Source of the DNA: JABMNT01 sp048262255
Lineage (GTDB): Bacteria > Pseudomonadota > Alphaproteobacteria > Rhodospirillales > Casp-alpha2
Assembly (NCBI GenBank): GCA_048262255.1
Contig: JBLXFH010000001.1
Span: 248,001-312,000, forward strand
Direction of reading: 5' to 3'
DNA length: 64,000 nucleotides
The position numbers were made by a program, and so were the translations under genes. The notes under the pieces are model-generated. The model was not told where the DNA came from. It searched no databases and saw only the letters and a program-made list of their open reading frames with translations. Of the stretch, positions 18,921-27,088 are shown piece after piece. How positions within the stretch are numbered: the stretch's first letter is position 1; every line of letters begins with the position of its first letter.

Positions 18921-20127
18921 TGGTTTTTCCCTTCGGCATGTTCAGATAACCATCGCGGGTCTGTGGCAGTTTGCGGCCAAGAATTTTCGAGGCCACCAGA
19001 TTACGCAAAACCTGTGCCGTACCGCCGCCGATGGTGAACATGCGGGCATCACGGTACATGCGCTCCATAGGCAGATTGCGCGAATACCCCATGGCGCCGA
19101 ACACCTGCAGCGCATCGTTGGTCGCCTTAATGGCCATTTCAGACGTCAGAATTTTCGCCTGTGCGGCAAGCAGCATGTCGGGAAACCCGTTCGCATCCAG
19201 CTCGGCACTGGCCGCCGCCCTGTAGACCATGGTCTGGGCAGACGCAGCTTGTGTGCTGATATCGGCAAGCATCCATTGCAGGCCCTGAAACTCGCAGATC
19301 GGTCGGCCGAACTGTTCGCGGGTTTGTGCATATTCCAAAGCCTGCTCATAAGCCCCTTCGGCAATCCCCAACGCCACCGTCGCCGCACCGACGCGCTGCG
19401 CGTTATAGGCGGTCATCAATCCGGCAAAACCGCGACGCACACCGCCCGGCGGTACCAGCATCATGTCTTCCGACACCACCAGGTCTTCAAACAGAACTTC
19501 CGTTTCCGGGATGCCCCGCAACCCCATGGTCGGTTCACGTTTGCCAATCACCAAACCATCACTTTCACCACGCACGGTAATAAATCCGGCAATCCCCTGA
19601 TCGACGCCCTTGTCGAACACGCGGGCAAAGATCAGATGCAGCCGGGATACGCCGCCACCGGTGATCCAGTGTTTTTTACCGTTCAGGACATAGCTATCGC
19701 CTTTTTTGTCGGCCCGGGTCGACATCTCCGTCGCCGCACTGCCAGCCTCGGGTTCAGTGATGCAAATGGCCGGTTTGTCACCATCCAGAACCAGTTCGGC
19801 CGCCAATTTCTTTTGCGCTTCGCTGCCGTACTTCATGATCGCACCAATGGCACCCATATTGGCCTCAACGACAATGCGCCCGGTCACCCCGCAAACTTTC
19901 GCCATTTCCTCCACGACAAGCACCGCATCCAGATAACTGGCCCCGCGCCCGCCATAGGCCGTCGGCAGGGTCATGCCCATGAACCCGGCGTTTTTCAGAA
20001 TCCCGACGTTCTCCCAGGGGTAGGCCTCGCTGCGGTCGACCTCGGCGGCGCGCGGTGCGATCTCCGTCTCGGCTATACGGCGGGCTTCGTTCTGAATGTC
20101 GCGATGGGCAGGCGTTAAGTCGTACAT
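18913..20127 (-). CDS. Acyl-CoA dehydrogenase superfamily protein resembling 3-sulfinopropionyl-CoA desulfinase
   Basis: A 404-residue flavoprotein with the full acyl-CoA dehydrogenase fold (AICITEPEAGSAATE, WITGGGVS, REQFGRPICEFQGLQW). The catalytic Glu is missing at both known sites: the medium-chain site reads FTIGGGTAQV, and the isovaleryl/long-chain site reads AYNAQRVG with Gln. From memory, the desulfinase Acd of Advenella mimigardefordensis shows the same two changes, an Arg at 84 that binds the sulfinate, and the ending KLPQTRDGYL. Here an Arg falls at residue 84 (GVTGRIV) and the same ending occurs. The start at 20127 has GAGGA at seven bases and gives MYDLTPAHR; a GTG at 20133 is too close to it. 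Desulfination or another non-dehydrogenase role is inferred. Confidence 0.85.
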   Translation of the reverse strand: MYDLTPAHRDIQNEARRIAETEIAPRAAEVDRSEAYPWENVGILKNAGFMGMTLPTAYGGRGASYLDAVLVVEEMAKVCGVTGRIVVEANMGAIGAIMKYGSEAQKKLAAELVLDGDKPAICITEPEAGSAATEMSTRADKKGDSYVLNGKKHWITGGGVSRLHLIFARVFDKGVDQGIAGFITVRGESDGLVIGKREPTMGLRGIPETEVLFEDLVVSEDMMLVPPGGVRRGFAGLMTAYNAQRVGAATVALGIAEGAYEQALEYAQTREQFGRPICEFQGLQWMLADISTQAASAQTMVYRAAASAELDANGFPDMLLAAQAKILTSEMAIKATNDALQVFGAMGYSRNLPMERMYRDARMFTIGGGTAQVLRNLVASKILGRKLPQTRDGYLNMPKGKTNA

Positions 20128-20211
20128 ATTCACTTCCTCTGATGATCCATTTGCCGAGCCTAACGAACCCGGAGCAAAAGGGCAAAGACAACGCTGGACG
20201 GAAGGACTTCC

Positions 20212-20235
20212 ATGAACGATATTTGGTCACTATGA
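20212..20235 (+). other. Seven-codon leader reading frame before the MlaF-like gene
   Basis: ATG at 20212, preceded by GAAGGA, opens a frame for MNDIWSL that ends in TGA at 20233-20235. That TGA overlaps the ATG of the ATPase gene (ATGA). The ATPase gene itself lacks a good ribosome site, so re-initiation after this leader may supply its translation. It could also be coincidence. Confidence 0.3.
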
Positions 20236-21008
20236 ATGCTGCAACACCCCTGATCGGCCTTAAGGAGGTCACCAAGTCCTTTGGGGCTGTACGTGCTCTA
20301 GATGGCGTTAACCTGACCGTAAACCCCGGCGATTCGCTGGTTCTGATCGGCAGTTCCGGCTCCGGCAAAACGCTGATGCTGAAATGCATCATGAGCCTGA
20401 TCCCCCACGACAGCGGCCTCATTCAGGTCGATGGTCATGATATCAAAACCCTCAGCCAGACGGAGCGGAACGGTTTTCTCAACCGGTTTGGCATGACGTT
20501 CCAGAAATCGGGCCTGTTTGATTCCATGCGGACCTGGGAAAACGTCGCCTTTCAACTGCTGCAAACCGGCATGGAGCGGCGCGAAGCGAAAGAGCGTGCC
20601 ATCGACAAGCTGGCAGCGGTGGGTCTGGAGGCGGCGACAGCAGATCTCTATCCCAACGAGCTTTCCGGTGGCATGCAGAAGCGCGTCGGTCTGGCCCGCG
20701 CCATCGCCACCGACCCGACGATCCTGTTTCTTGACGAACCGACAGCCGGGCTTGACCCAATCATGACCAATGTCATTAACGAACTTATTCTGGAAGTCGT
20801 TGATCAACTGGGCGCGACGGTGGTCTCAATCACATCCGACATGTCGAGCCTGAAAATCATCTCGAACCGGGTGGCGATGATCCACGAAGGGCGGATCATC
20901 TGGGACGGCCTGACTGAGGATGTGGAAAATTCCGGCAATGCTTACGTGGACCAGTTTGTCCACAGCCGCGCCGAAGGCCCCATCGAAATGCTGGCGCAGG
21001 CCTTCTAG
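20232..21008 (+). CDS. MlaF-like ABC transporter ATPase
   Basis: A 258-residue ATPase of the Mkl/MlaF group, which powers phospholipid traffic between membranes. Walker A is GSSGSGKTL, the signature is LSGGMQKRVGLARA, Walker B is ILFLDEPTAGLDP, and the tail RIIWDGLTEDVENSGN is family-typical. The H-loop is odd: where the family has T-H-D/E the sequence is ITSDMSS, so the switch His is Ser. No mlaE permease or mlaD substrate-binding gene is adjacent. The frame is open from 20055, but homology begins at about 20232. It may be a second copy working with subunits coded elsewhere. Confidence 0.85.
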   Translation: MNAATPLIGLKEVTKSFGAVRALDGVNLTVNPGDSLVLIGSSGSGKTLMLKCIMSLIPHDSGLIQVDGHDIKTLSQTERNGFLNRFGMTFQKSGLFDSMRTWENVAFQLLQTGMERREAKERAIDKLAAVGLEAATADLYPNELSGGMQKRVGLARAIATDPTILFLDEPTAGLDPIMTNVINELILEVVDQLGATVVSITSDMSSLKIISNRVAMIHEGRIIWDGLTEDVENSGNAYVDQFVHSRAEGPIEMLAQAF

Positions 21009-21011
21009 GCG

Positions 21012-21857
21012 CTAGTCCAAATCCACATGCGCCGGTTTTCCGGCGACGCCCTTGTAGAGAACGCCCTGGCGCAATTTCAGAATGCGCTCATGCTCAACCA
21101 GGGCGTCGGCATCCATATCGGCCTTGGGCGGTGTTTCATGAATAAAATTGCCGTGCGTATCCTCACCACGGACCAGCCAGGCGCTGTCATTCTCCGCATT
21201 CACCTGACGGACATCCGGCGTGATATAGCGTACCGCCACGCCAATGCGCCGGTCCTTGGAAAGATTGGGGTCAGAACCATGGACAATCCGCACATCATGC
21301 AATGACATCTGGCCGGGCTGCAGTTCGACCATCACACCTTGGGCATCATCGACCTCGACCGCCACTTCCTGCCCCCGGGTCAGTAAATTCTTTTCATCCA
21401 GTGTATCAACATGCGCCAGTTGCTCCCATTTATGAGTGCCAGGCACCATTTTCATACAACCAGATTCCACCGTCGCCGGTGATAATGCGATCCAGGCGGT
21501 CAACACGTTCGGCTTGGACAGGCCCCAATAGGTCGAGTCCTGATGCCAGGAGACATAAGTCCCTTCGCCCGGCTCCTTGATAAACAGGCTGGAACCCCAG
21601 ACCATCAGATTGGGCCCGAGAACATCCTCCACGGCATCCAGTACCTTTGGGTGCGATGCCAGTTCGGCGACCCAGGTTTGCAGCAGATACAGTTTTTGCC
21701 CCATGGACAGCGTATACCAACCGTCGTTCGCCGCCTCGTAGGCCTCAAAACGCTGGCGGTACCCGGCCGCTTCATCCGCTGTCAGAACATCAATCGGGCA
21801 GAGGAACCCATCGCGTCCGTATTGTTCGACTTTTTCCGTGCTCAGAGATTTTGGCAT
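21012..21857 (-). CDS. Phytanoyl-CoA dioxygenase (PhyH) family protein
   Basis: A 281-residue Fe(II)/2-oxoglutarate-dependent oxygenase. The facial triad is the His and Asp of SWHQDSTYW and the distal His of VRIVHGSDPN; the 2-oxoglutarate-binding Arg is in RRIGVAVRYI. The family hydroxylates varied small molecules, including ectoine, phytanoyl-CoA and phosphonates, and this member is not recognisably EctD. The frame is open to 21929, but the ATG at 21857 has GGGAGG before it and begins the conserved part. It converges on the MlaF-like gene, and a peroxiredoxin gene lies upstream behind a terminator. Substrate unknown. Confidence 0.88.
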   Translation of the reverse strand: MPKSLSTEKVEQYGRDGFLCPIDVLTADEAAGYRQRFEAYEAANDGWYTLSMGQKLYLLQTWVAELASHPKVLDAVEDVLGPNLMVWGSSLFIKEPGEGTYVSWHQDSTYWGLSKPNVLTAWIALSPATVESGCMKMVPGTHKWEQLAHVDTLDEKNLLTRGQEVAVEVDDAQGVMVELQPGQMSLHDVRIVHGSDPNLSKDRRIGVAVRYITPDVRQVNAENDSAWLVRGEDTHGNFIHETPPKADMDADALVEHERILKLRQGVLYKGVAGKPAHVDLD

Positions 21858-21930
21858 GTGGCCTCCCGTTTTCGACCCTGTTTTTAGTGATCTTCGGGCA
21901 AAAAAGCGAAGAGTGCAACGCCTGCACAAA

Positions 21931-21963
21931 AAAAGCCGGACAACAGAGCGTTGTCCGACTTTT
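21931..21963 (-). terminator. Terminator after the peroxiredoxin gene
   Basis: CGGACAAC (21937-21944) pairs with GTTGTCCG (21950-21957). Read on the minus strand, the hairpin is followed by a run of eight T residues. It ends the transcript of the peroxiredoxin gene that stops at 21980. Confidence 0.85.
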
Positions 21964-21979
21964 CTGAGAAATTCAGGCC

Positions 21980-22537
21980 TTAGACGTTGTGGTGATCAAT
22001 CACCTCGCCGCGTCCGGGGTAGTCTTTTTCAACGACAAATTTCACGGCATTGAGAATATCGCCGAAACCGGGGCGGGCGAAGGGCATGGTTTGCACGGTG
22101 CCGAAATACAACTCGCCGTTGGGGCGCACCAGATAAAGCGCCGGTTCACTGAACAGATCGGGCTCGACAATACCGGCCGAGGTCTTGCCGCGGCTGGTCG
22201 AGATATACAGCCCCCATTCGCGGGCCTTGTCCAGATCAAGGCCATAACCGAAAGTGATGTTCTCGACCTTCCAGTCGGCAACGGCCTGCTCGGCACGTTC
22301 CTTCACATCGGAACTGATGGCAATCACCTCGACCCCCGCTTCCTTGAAATCGGCGATCTTGCGATCCAGATCGCGCATGTAATTGCCGCAGATCGGGCAA
22401 TGCAGACCGCGATAAAAAACGATCATCGTAAAGTTTTCAGGCGATTGATCCGCCAGTTTCCAGGTGCCGCCGCCAACGGTCGGGACCTCAAGCGTTGGGA
22501 CGGGTTGGCGAGGGATTAAGGTTGCAGGCGCAGTCAT
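21980..22537 (-). CDS. Peroxiredoxin-like AhpC/TSA family protein
   Basis: A 185-residue thioredoxin-fold protein. The active-site stretch is FYRGLHCPICGNYMRDL near residue 45, with a CPIC pair instead of the common TxxC peroxidatic Cys. The following EVIAISSDVKERAEQA and GLYIS regions fit the 'peroxiredoxin-like family' (AhpC/TSA_2 type). It would reduce peroxides or act as a thiol-disulfide protein in the cytoplasm, since there is no signal peptide. AAGGAAA precedes the ATG. A terminator follows. Confidence 0.88.
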   Translation of the reverse strand: MTAPATLIPRQPVPTLEVPTVGGGTWKLADQSPENFTMIVFYRGLHCPICGNYMRDLDRKIADFKEAGVEVIAISSDVKERAEQAVADWKVENITFGYGLDLDKAREWGLYISTSRGKTSAGIVEPDLFSEPALYLVRPNGELYFGTVQTMPFARPGFGDILNAVKFVVEKDYPGRGEVIDHHNV

Positions 22538-22602
22538 AAAGATTTCCTTTGTAGAGATATGTTGAAACGATATCTGTCAGTTAGGGTCCCGCCTGCAATC
22601 AA

Positions 22603-23547
22603 TCAAGCCTCGGAACCGGGGGTCACGGAAGCGTGATGGCCGGCCAGGCTCTGCACCTCGATAAAAATCCGGGTCGCCTCCGGGTAGGCTTTTTTGATGT
22701 CCTGCTCCATTTTCGAGATTTCCCGCTCCACATCGACCGACGACAAGTTATCGGCAAAATCGACGCTGATGTTGACCAACAGGTCCTCCGGTCCCAGATG
22801 CATGGTCCTCAGTTCGTTCACACCCAGGATACCAGTCTGTGATTCGGCGATTTTCCGGATGCCCTGGACAACCGGGCTTTTGGCACTTTCACCCACCAAC
22901 AACCCCTTGCATTCCGAGGCCAAAAACCACGAAACGCTGGCCAGTAACAGGCCAATGATCACCGAGGCGACGCCATCAAGAACCGGCAGATCGAAAGCCT
23001 GGCCGCAGGCGAGCCCCAAAAAAGCGAAAAACAGCCCCAGCATGGCCGCCGTATCTTCCAGCAGAACCGTAAACACCGCCGGATCCTTGCTTTCACGGAT
23101 GCCCTGCCAGTATCCCATTTTACCGATCCGGGATTTGAACTCCTTGAAAGCCATCCACCAGGCCACACCTTCAAAAACAAAGGCCAATCCGAGGACGATA
23201 TAATTGATATAGACGTTCTTGACCGGATGCGGCTCCAGTATTTTCAGCACCCCCTCATACATGGAAACCCCGGCGCCCACAGCAAATAGCAATACGGCAA
23301 CAATGAATGTCCAGAAATAGAGCTCCATGCCATAACCGAAGGGATGGGCCTCATCGGCCGATCGCTTGGAGCGGCCCAGGCCGTAGAGGATCAGCCCCTG
23401 ATTGGAAGTATCCACCACCGAATGCACCGCTTCACTGAGCATCGCCGAACTGCCTGTATAAGCGGCAGCGGCAAACTTGGTGATGGCGATCAAGCCGTTG
23501 CCGATAAGCGCTGCGATAACGACTTTTTTGGATCCGCTGGAGGCCAT
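22603..23547 (-). CDS. Cation diffusion facilitator transporter (SLC30A9-like)
   Basis: A 314-residue inner-membrane metal transporter with six helices. The helix-2 site is EAVHSVVDTSNQ (HxxxD). The helix-5 site, usually HxxxD, reads LLEDTAAMLG, which is typical of the ZnT9/SLC30A9-like branch. The loop KRSADEAHPFGYGMELYFW is a family hallmark, and a cytoplasmic CDF C-terminal domain follows. The likely substrate is Zn, Mn or another divalent metal exported with proton exchange. AAGGA precedes the start. It is divergent from the MFS gene at 23748. Confidence 0.92.
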   Translation of the reverse strand: MASSGSKKVVIAALIGNGLIAITKFAAAAYTGSSAMLSEAVHSVVDTSNQGLILYGLGRSKRSADEAHPFGYGMELYFWTFIVAVLLFAVGAGVSMYEGVLKILEPHPVKNVYINYIVLGLAFVFEGVAWWMAFKEFKSRIGKMGYWQGIRESKDPAVFTVLLEDTAAMLGLFFAFLGLACGQAFDLPVLDGVASVIIGLLLASVSWFLASECKGLLVGESAKSPVVQGIRKIAESQTGILGVNELRTMHLGPEDLLVNISVDFADNLSSVDVEREISKMEQDIKKAYPEATRIFIEVQSLAGHHASVTPGSEA

Positions 23548-23662
23548 AGGTTTTTTTCCTTCACACTTAATCTTACAAAAACCAACCCTCCGCCTGCAGC
23601 GAAGATTTCCCCCTTCCGCCTGCTTAGCATCCCATGCCCATGATAGCTTCTAAAAAATGTAT

Positions 23663-23678
23663 TGTAAGGCGTCTTACA
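23663..23678. promoter_or_regulatory. Inverted repeat in the CDF/MFS divergent region
   Basis: TGTAAG-GCGT-CTTACA is a perfect 6-bp inverted repeat in the 200-base space between the divergent CDF and MFS genes. It may be an operator, but no regulator is adjacent and no further copy was found. Confidence 0.25.
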
Positions 23679-23747
23679 CAGGTCTAAACGGGCCCATCTT
23701 GACAAGCAGGGGCGGCGATTCATACGCTCAGTAAAGGGTTTTAAGAG

Positions 23748-25001
23748 ATGCTGCTAACTCTCAGGTCCGTCAGTTCCCTGTTGACCGGGGTCACCTTGCT
23801 CATGCTTGGAGGCGGTGCCCTGACGACGCTGCTGGGTCTGCGCATGGGGGATGCGGGGTTTTCCTCACAAACCACCGGCTTTGTCATGTCCGCCTACTTT
23901 TTGGGGATCGTGCTAGGCCCGTTTTATGCACATAAGCTGATTTCCACCATCGGCCATATCCGTGCCTTTACCGCTTTGGGTTCGATCATGTCGGTCGCCG
24001 CACTGGCACATCCCTTTCTGGTTGACCCCTGGTTCTGGGCGGCGCTGCGATTCGTTCAGGGGTTTTGTATTGTCGGCATGTATATGTGTACGGAAAGCTG
24101 GCTCAATGAGAAATCAACCAATGAAATCCGCGGCCAGGTTTTCGCTCTCTACCAGATCACGGTTTATCTGTTCCAGGGTGCTGCCCAGTTCCTGCTCAAC
24201 ATTCCCGACCCTTCCGGCTACGGGTTATATATCATCACCTCGGTTCTGGTCTCCCTGGCCGTCGTTCCGGTTGCCCTGACCCAGGTTTCGCCGCCCGATT
24301 TGCCGAAGGCTGTACAGTTGAATTTCCGACAGCTCTACGCCATTTCACCTACCGGTATGCTGGGCTCTCTGGCCTCAGGCGGTCTGCTCGGCGCCATTTA
24401 CGGCATGGGCCCTTCCTTTGCCCAGCAAGTGGGACTCAGTGTGCCGGAAACCACTCAGTTCATGGGCCTTGTCATTATTGGCGGGCTGGTCCTGCAATGG
24501 CCCTTCGGTAAACTTTCCGATATCATTGACCGGCGACTGGTTATCCTGATCATCGCGATTTCCTCACTCGTCATCTGCCTGCTGATCATGGACAAAACGG
24601 CGGCTAACGGAGTTAGCCTGCTGGTCCTTGGCGTCATCTATGGTGGTGTAGCGTTTGCGCTTTATCCAATCAGTGTCGCTTACACCAATGACTTTGCAAA
24701 GTCGGACGAACTGGTGCCGGTCAGCGCCGGCCTGCTGGTCGCCTATGGCATCGGCGCAGCAATCGGACCAACTGCGGCGTCTTTTTTCATGGAAGTTTTT
24801 GGTGCAGGCGGGCTGTTTGTGTTTTCCGCCAGCATTGCATCCATACTGGCGATCTTTATTATCTGGCGTATTCGCCAGCGCGCAGCGCCGCCGGTTGAAG
24901 AAAAACTCGGGTTCCAGCCATTGACACGAACCACGCCTGTGATCAGCGAAATGGACCCGCGTCACGATCCGGAAGATAGCGACACCCGCGAGGGCAATTG
25001 A
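23748..25001 (+). CDS. MFS transporter, YcaD-like
   Basis: A 417-residue membrane protein with about twelve hydrophobic segments. Stretches such as LRFVQGFCIVGMYMCTESWLN and the second-half KLSDIIDRR fit the YcaD/MFS-1 group of uncharacterised permeases. The final 40 residues are hydrophilic and acidic. AAGAG lies before the ATG. Substrate unknown. The receiver gene at 25090 follows after 88 bases on the same strand, but a functional link is not implied. Confidence 0.88.
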   Translation: MLLTLRSVSSLLTGVTLLMLGGGALTTLLGLRMGDAGFSSQTTGFVMSAYFLGIVLGPFYAHKLISTIGHIRAFTALGSIMSVAALAHPFLVDPWFWAALRFVQGFCIVGMYMCTESWLNEKSTNEIRGQVFALYQITVYLFQGAAQFLLNIPDPSGYGLYIITSVLVSLAVVPVALTQVSPPDLPKAVQLNFRQLYAISPTGMLGSLASGGLLGAIYGMGPSFAQQVGLSVPETTQFMGLVIIGGLVLQWPFGKLSDIIDRRLVILIIAISSLVICLLIMDKTAANGVSLLVLGVIYGGVAFALYPISVAYTNDFAKSDELVPVSAGLLVAYGIGAAIGPTAASFFMEVFGAGGLFVFSASIASILAIFIIWRIRQRAAPPVEEKLGFQPLTRTTPVISEMDPRHDPEDSDTREGN

Positions 25002-25089
25002 AACACCCATTCACATCTGCAACTGCAAATGCGTATCATTTTGCTTGCTGCTCTCTATTGAAGGCCGCTAAAAAAGGTGCAGAGGAATT

Positions 25090-25476
25090 ATGATGGCAGA
25101 TCAAGTGAAAAAAATCCTGTATGTCGAGGATGAACCGGACATCCAGAAAGTTGCCAAACTTGCCCTGGAGCATGTGGGTGGTTTTGAAGTGATGGTGTGC
25201 GGTTCCGGCCCGGAAGCCATTGAAAACGGCCCGGCTTTTTGCCCCGACCTGATTCTACTCGATGTCATGATGCCCGGCATGGATGGCCCGGCGACGCTGG
25301 CCGCGCTGCGCAACATCGACAGCTTGTCGGAAACTCCGGCCGTCTTTCTGACCGCCAAGGTGCTGCCAACGGAAATCCAGCGATACAAGGCCTTGGGCGC
25401 GCTTGATGTAATCGCCAAACCATTCGATCCCATGACCCTGTCGGATCAGGTTCGCGCCGTCTGGGCAACCCGCTAG
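25090..25476 (+). CDS. Single-domain response regulator (CheY-like receiver)
   Basis: A 128-residue stand-alone receiver. The acidic pocket is YVEDEPD, the phospho-acceptor Asp is in LILLDVMMPGMDG near residue 57, the Thr is in VFLTAKV, and the Lys is in VIAKPFDP, so all key residues are present. With no output domain it would act by protein contact or in a phosphorelay. AGAGGA precedes the start; the second ATG at 25093 is also possible. It could serve the orphan kinases or the HPt protein in this window, but that is only inference. Confidence 0.93.
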   Translation: MMADQVKKILYVEDEPDIQKVAKLALEHVGGFEVMVCGSGPEAIENGPAFCPDLILLDVMMPGMDGPATLAALRNIDSLSETPAVFLTAKVLPTEIQRYKALGALDVIAKPFDPMTLSDQVRAVWATR

Positions 25477-25507
25477 GGTATTCAACATACAATCGATCAT
25501 GAAAAGC

Positions 25508-25581
25508 TGGAGCGGGTGAAGGGAATCGAACCCTCGTCTAAAGCTTGGGAAGCTTTCGTTCTACCATTGAACCACACCCGC
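25508..25581 (-). tRNA. tRNA-Gly (anticodon CCC)
   Basis: Read on the minus strand, the acceptor GCGGGTG pairs with CACCCGC. The D-stem is GTTC/GAAC, the anticodon stem is AAAGC/GCTTT around the loop TTCCCAA (anticodon CCC, reading GGG), and the T-arm loop is TTCGATT. The 3' CCA is encoded at 25508-25510. The cloverleaf is complete. Confidence 0.97.
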
Positions 25582-25596
25582 CCGGATTGGGATCGT

Positions 25597-25625
25597 GAGT
25601 GTCTCACGGAATCCGAAAACGTCAA
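25597..25625 (-). promoter_or_regulatory. Possible promoter of tRNA-Gly
   Basis: TTGACG (25625-25620, minus strand) is a good -35 element about 40 bases upstream of the tRNA. A spacer of 17 bases leads to ACACTC, a poor -10. Position fits a tRNA promoter; sequence support is partial. Confidence 0.35.
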
Positions 25626-25661
25626 TATCTGCTGAACCATGCATTTCCCCAAAATCGAAAA

Positions 25662-25694
25662 CGGCCTCTCCGTATCAAGATACGAAAGAGGCCG
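25662..25694 (-). terminator. Terminator after tupA
   Basis: CGGCCTCT (25662-25669) pairs with AGAGGCCG (25687-25694), and inside it CGTATC (25671-25676) pairs with GATACG (25679-25684). On the minus strand the hairpin is followed by TTTTCGATTTT. It separates tupA from the tRNA gene downstream. Confidence 0.85.
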
Positions 25695-25732
25695 CCTCAT
25701 TAATGCATATGGTTTGTGAGCGAACCGACGGC

Positions 25733-26566
25733 CTAGCTGGCCTTGGCGCCAATGCCGTTGGGGAAAAACAATTGCTTGCCGCCGATCTTGTATGCGCCGA
25801 TGGCCGTCTGGCCTTCCGGTGAGACCAGCCAGTCGATGAAGGACTGGCCTTCCGCCATTTTCACATGGGGGTGCTTGTCCTTGTTGACCAAAATGACACC
25901 ATATTGGTTGAACAGGCGCTTGTCGCCCTGGGCGAGCAGGGTCAGGGTCTCCTTATTCTTGAAACTGAGCCAGGTGGCGCGGTCAGTGAGAGCATTGGCG
26001 CCCATGCCGGATGCCGCGTTCAGGGTTGCGCCCATGCCGGAACCGGTTTCCCGATACCAGGAGCCGGACATGCCTTTGACATCAATGCCGGCCGCTTTCC
26101 ACAGACCCAGTTCTTTTTTGTTGGTGCCGCTGTCGTCCCCACGTGAGGCGAACGACGATTTGCTTTCGGCGATTTTCTTGAAAACCGCGATGGCGTCGGT
26201 CATGCCGGCAATCCCCGCCGGGTCCGATTTTGGCCCGACAATGACAAAATCGTTATACATCACGTCCTGGCGCGAAACGCCAAAACCATCGGCGACAAAC
26301 TTTTCTTCCGATGGTTTGTGGTGGACAAACAAAACATCCGCATCGCCTTTCCGCGCCAGCTTCAGGGCCTGACCGGTGCCGACGGCGACCACCCGGACCT
26401 GAATGCCGGTTTTTGCCTGAAACATCGGCAGGATATAATCAAAAAGCCCGGAATTAGCGGTCGAAGTGGTCGATGCAACGGTGATGAACTTGTCCGCCGC
26501 CTGCGCCATACCCGTCGACCCGAACAAAACGGCCAAAACAATTGCCAGCCTTGAAAACAATCTCAT
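25733..26566 (-). CDS. tupA: Tungstate ABC transporter substrate-binding protein
   Basis: A 277-residue periplasmic protein with a signal peptide cut after MAQA (residue 23). TupA hallmarks are VASTTSTANSGLFDY right after the signal, VVAVGTGQALKLARKGDADVL, and SRGDDSGTNKKE, which bind the oxyanion. It would capture tungstate, possibly molybdate, for tungsto- or molybdo-enzymes. AGGGAG precedes the start. The usual permease (tupB) and ATPase (tupC) genes are absent on either side: the next feature downstream is a terminator and a tRNA. It is divergent from a ModE-like regulator at 26709. Confidence 0.93.
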   Translation of the reverse strand: MRLFSRLAIVLAVLFGSTGMAQAADKFITVASTTSTANSGLFDYILPMFQAKTGIQVRVVAVGTGQALKLARKGDADVLFVHHKPSEEKFVADGFGVSRQDVMYNDFVIVGPKSDPAGIAGMTDAIAVFKKIAESKSSFASRGDDSGTNKKELGLWKAAGIDVKGMSGSWYRETGSGMGATLNAASGMGANALTDRATWLSFKNKETLTLLAQGDKRLFNQYGVILVNKDKHPHVKMAEGQSFIDWLVSPEGQTAIGAYKIGGKQLFFPNGIGAKAS

Positions 26567-26636
26567 AATCTAAACTCCCTGTTGAAATTGGCGCATTCCC
26601 GATGAGCCCATTATAAGTCATGGGAAAATTCCTTCT

Positions 26637-26660
26637 CGATATGCTATTGTTATCATATCG
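26637..26660. promoter_or_regulatory. Candidate ModE-type operator between tupA and the regulator
   Basis: CGATATG (26637-26643) and CATATCG (26654-26660) form a perfect 7-bp inverted repeat with a 10-base spacer, 24 bases in all. Its AT-rich half-sites flanked by CG recall the ModE box (CG...TATA...TATA...CG). It lies centrally between tupA and the ModE-like gene, fitting auto- and cross-regulation. Confidence 0.55.
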
Positions 26661-26708
26661 TTTCGATAGGATCAAATAATCATATAGGTTTACAAGGAAA
26701 CAGATTCA

Positions 26709-27083
26709 GTGGCTTCGGTGCATAAAGAGACCCCTCCACACTTTCAATTGCGTTTGAAACTGGGTGTTGGCGACGACACGATCGGCCCCGGTAAAATCGA
26801 CTTGTTACGCAAAATCGATACGCTCGGCTCAATTTCTGCTGCAGCCCGGGAAATGGGAATCAATTACCGGCGGGCCTGGTTTTTGCTGGAAACCATGAAT
26901 ACGGCGCTTGGCCGCCCGACCGCCCAGACAACAAAAGGGGGAGCGGCAGGCGGCGGCGCCACACTGACCGACACCGGACGGGCCGTTATTGCGGCATACG
27001 AAAACTGTCTGAAGGAGACTGAAAAAATTACGCGCAAGCCTCTTGAACAATTGCACAAAAAGCTGAGTCTCCTGAAAGACTGA
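26709..27083 (+). CDS. ModE-like winged-helix transcriptional regulator
   Basis: A 124-residue protein equal to the N-terminal DNA-binding domain of ModE/LysR-type winged helices. Marks are KIDLLRKIDTLGSISAAAREMG, NYRRAWFLLETMN and the glycine-rich wing GGAAGGGATLTDTG. It lacks the C-terminal TOBE/MOP oxyanion-binding domains of full ModE, so oxyanion sensing must occur by another route or not at all. Divergent from tupA over a palindrome, it is the likely regulator of tungstate uptake. Confidence 0.9.
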   Translation: MASVHKETPPHFQLRLKLGVGDDTIGPGKIDLLRKIDTLGSISAAAREMGINYRRAWFLLETMNTALGRPTAQTTKGGAAGGGATLTDTGRAVIAAYENCLKETEKITRKPLEQLHKKLSLLKD

Positions 27084-27088
27084 TTCCC

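Noticed and set aside
18901..20118. Long plus-strand open frame (405 codons) opposite the acyl-CoA dehydrogenase gene
   Set aside because: Antisense shadow: composition is atypical (His/Gln/Arg-rich) and the minus-strand gene has full family motifs.
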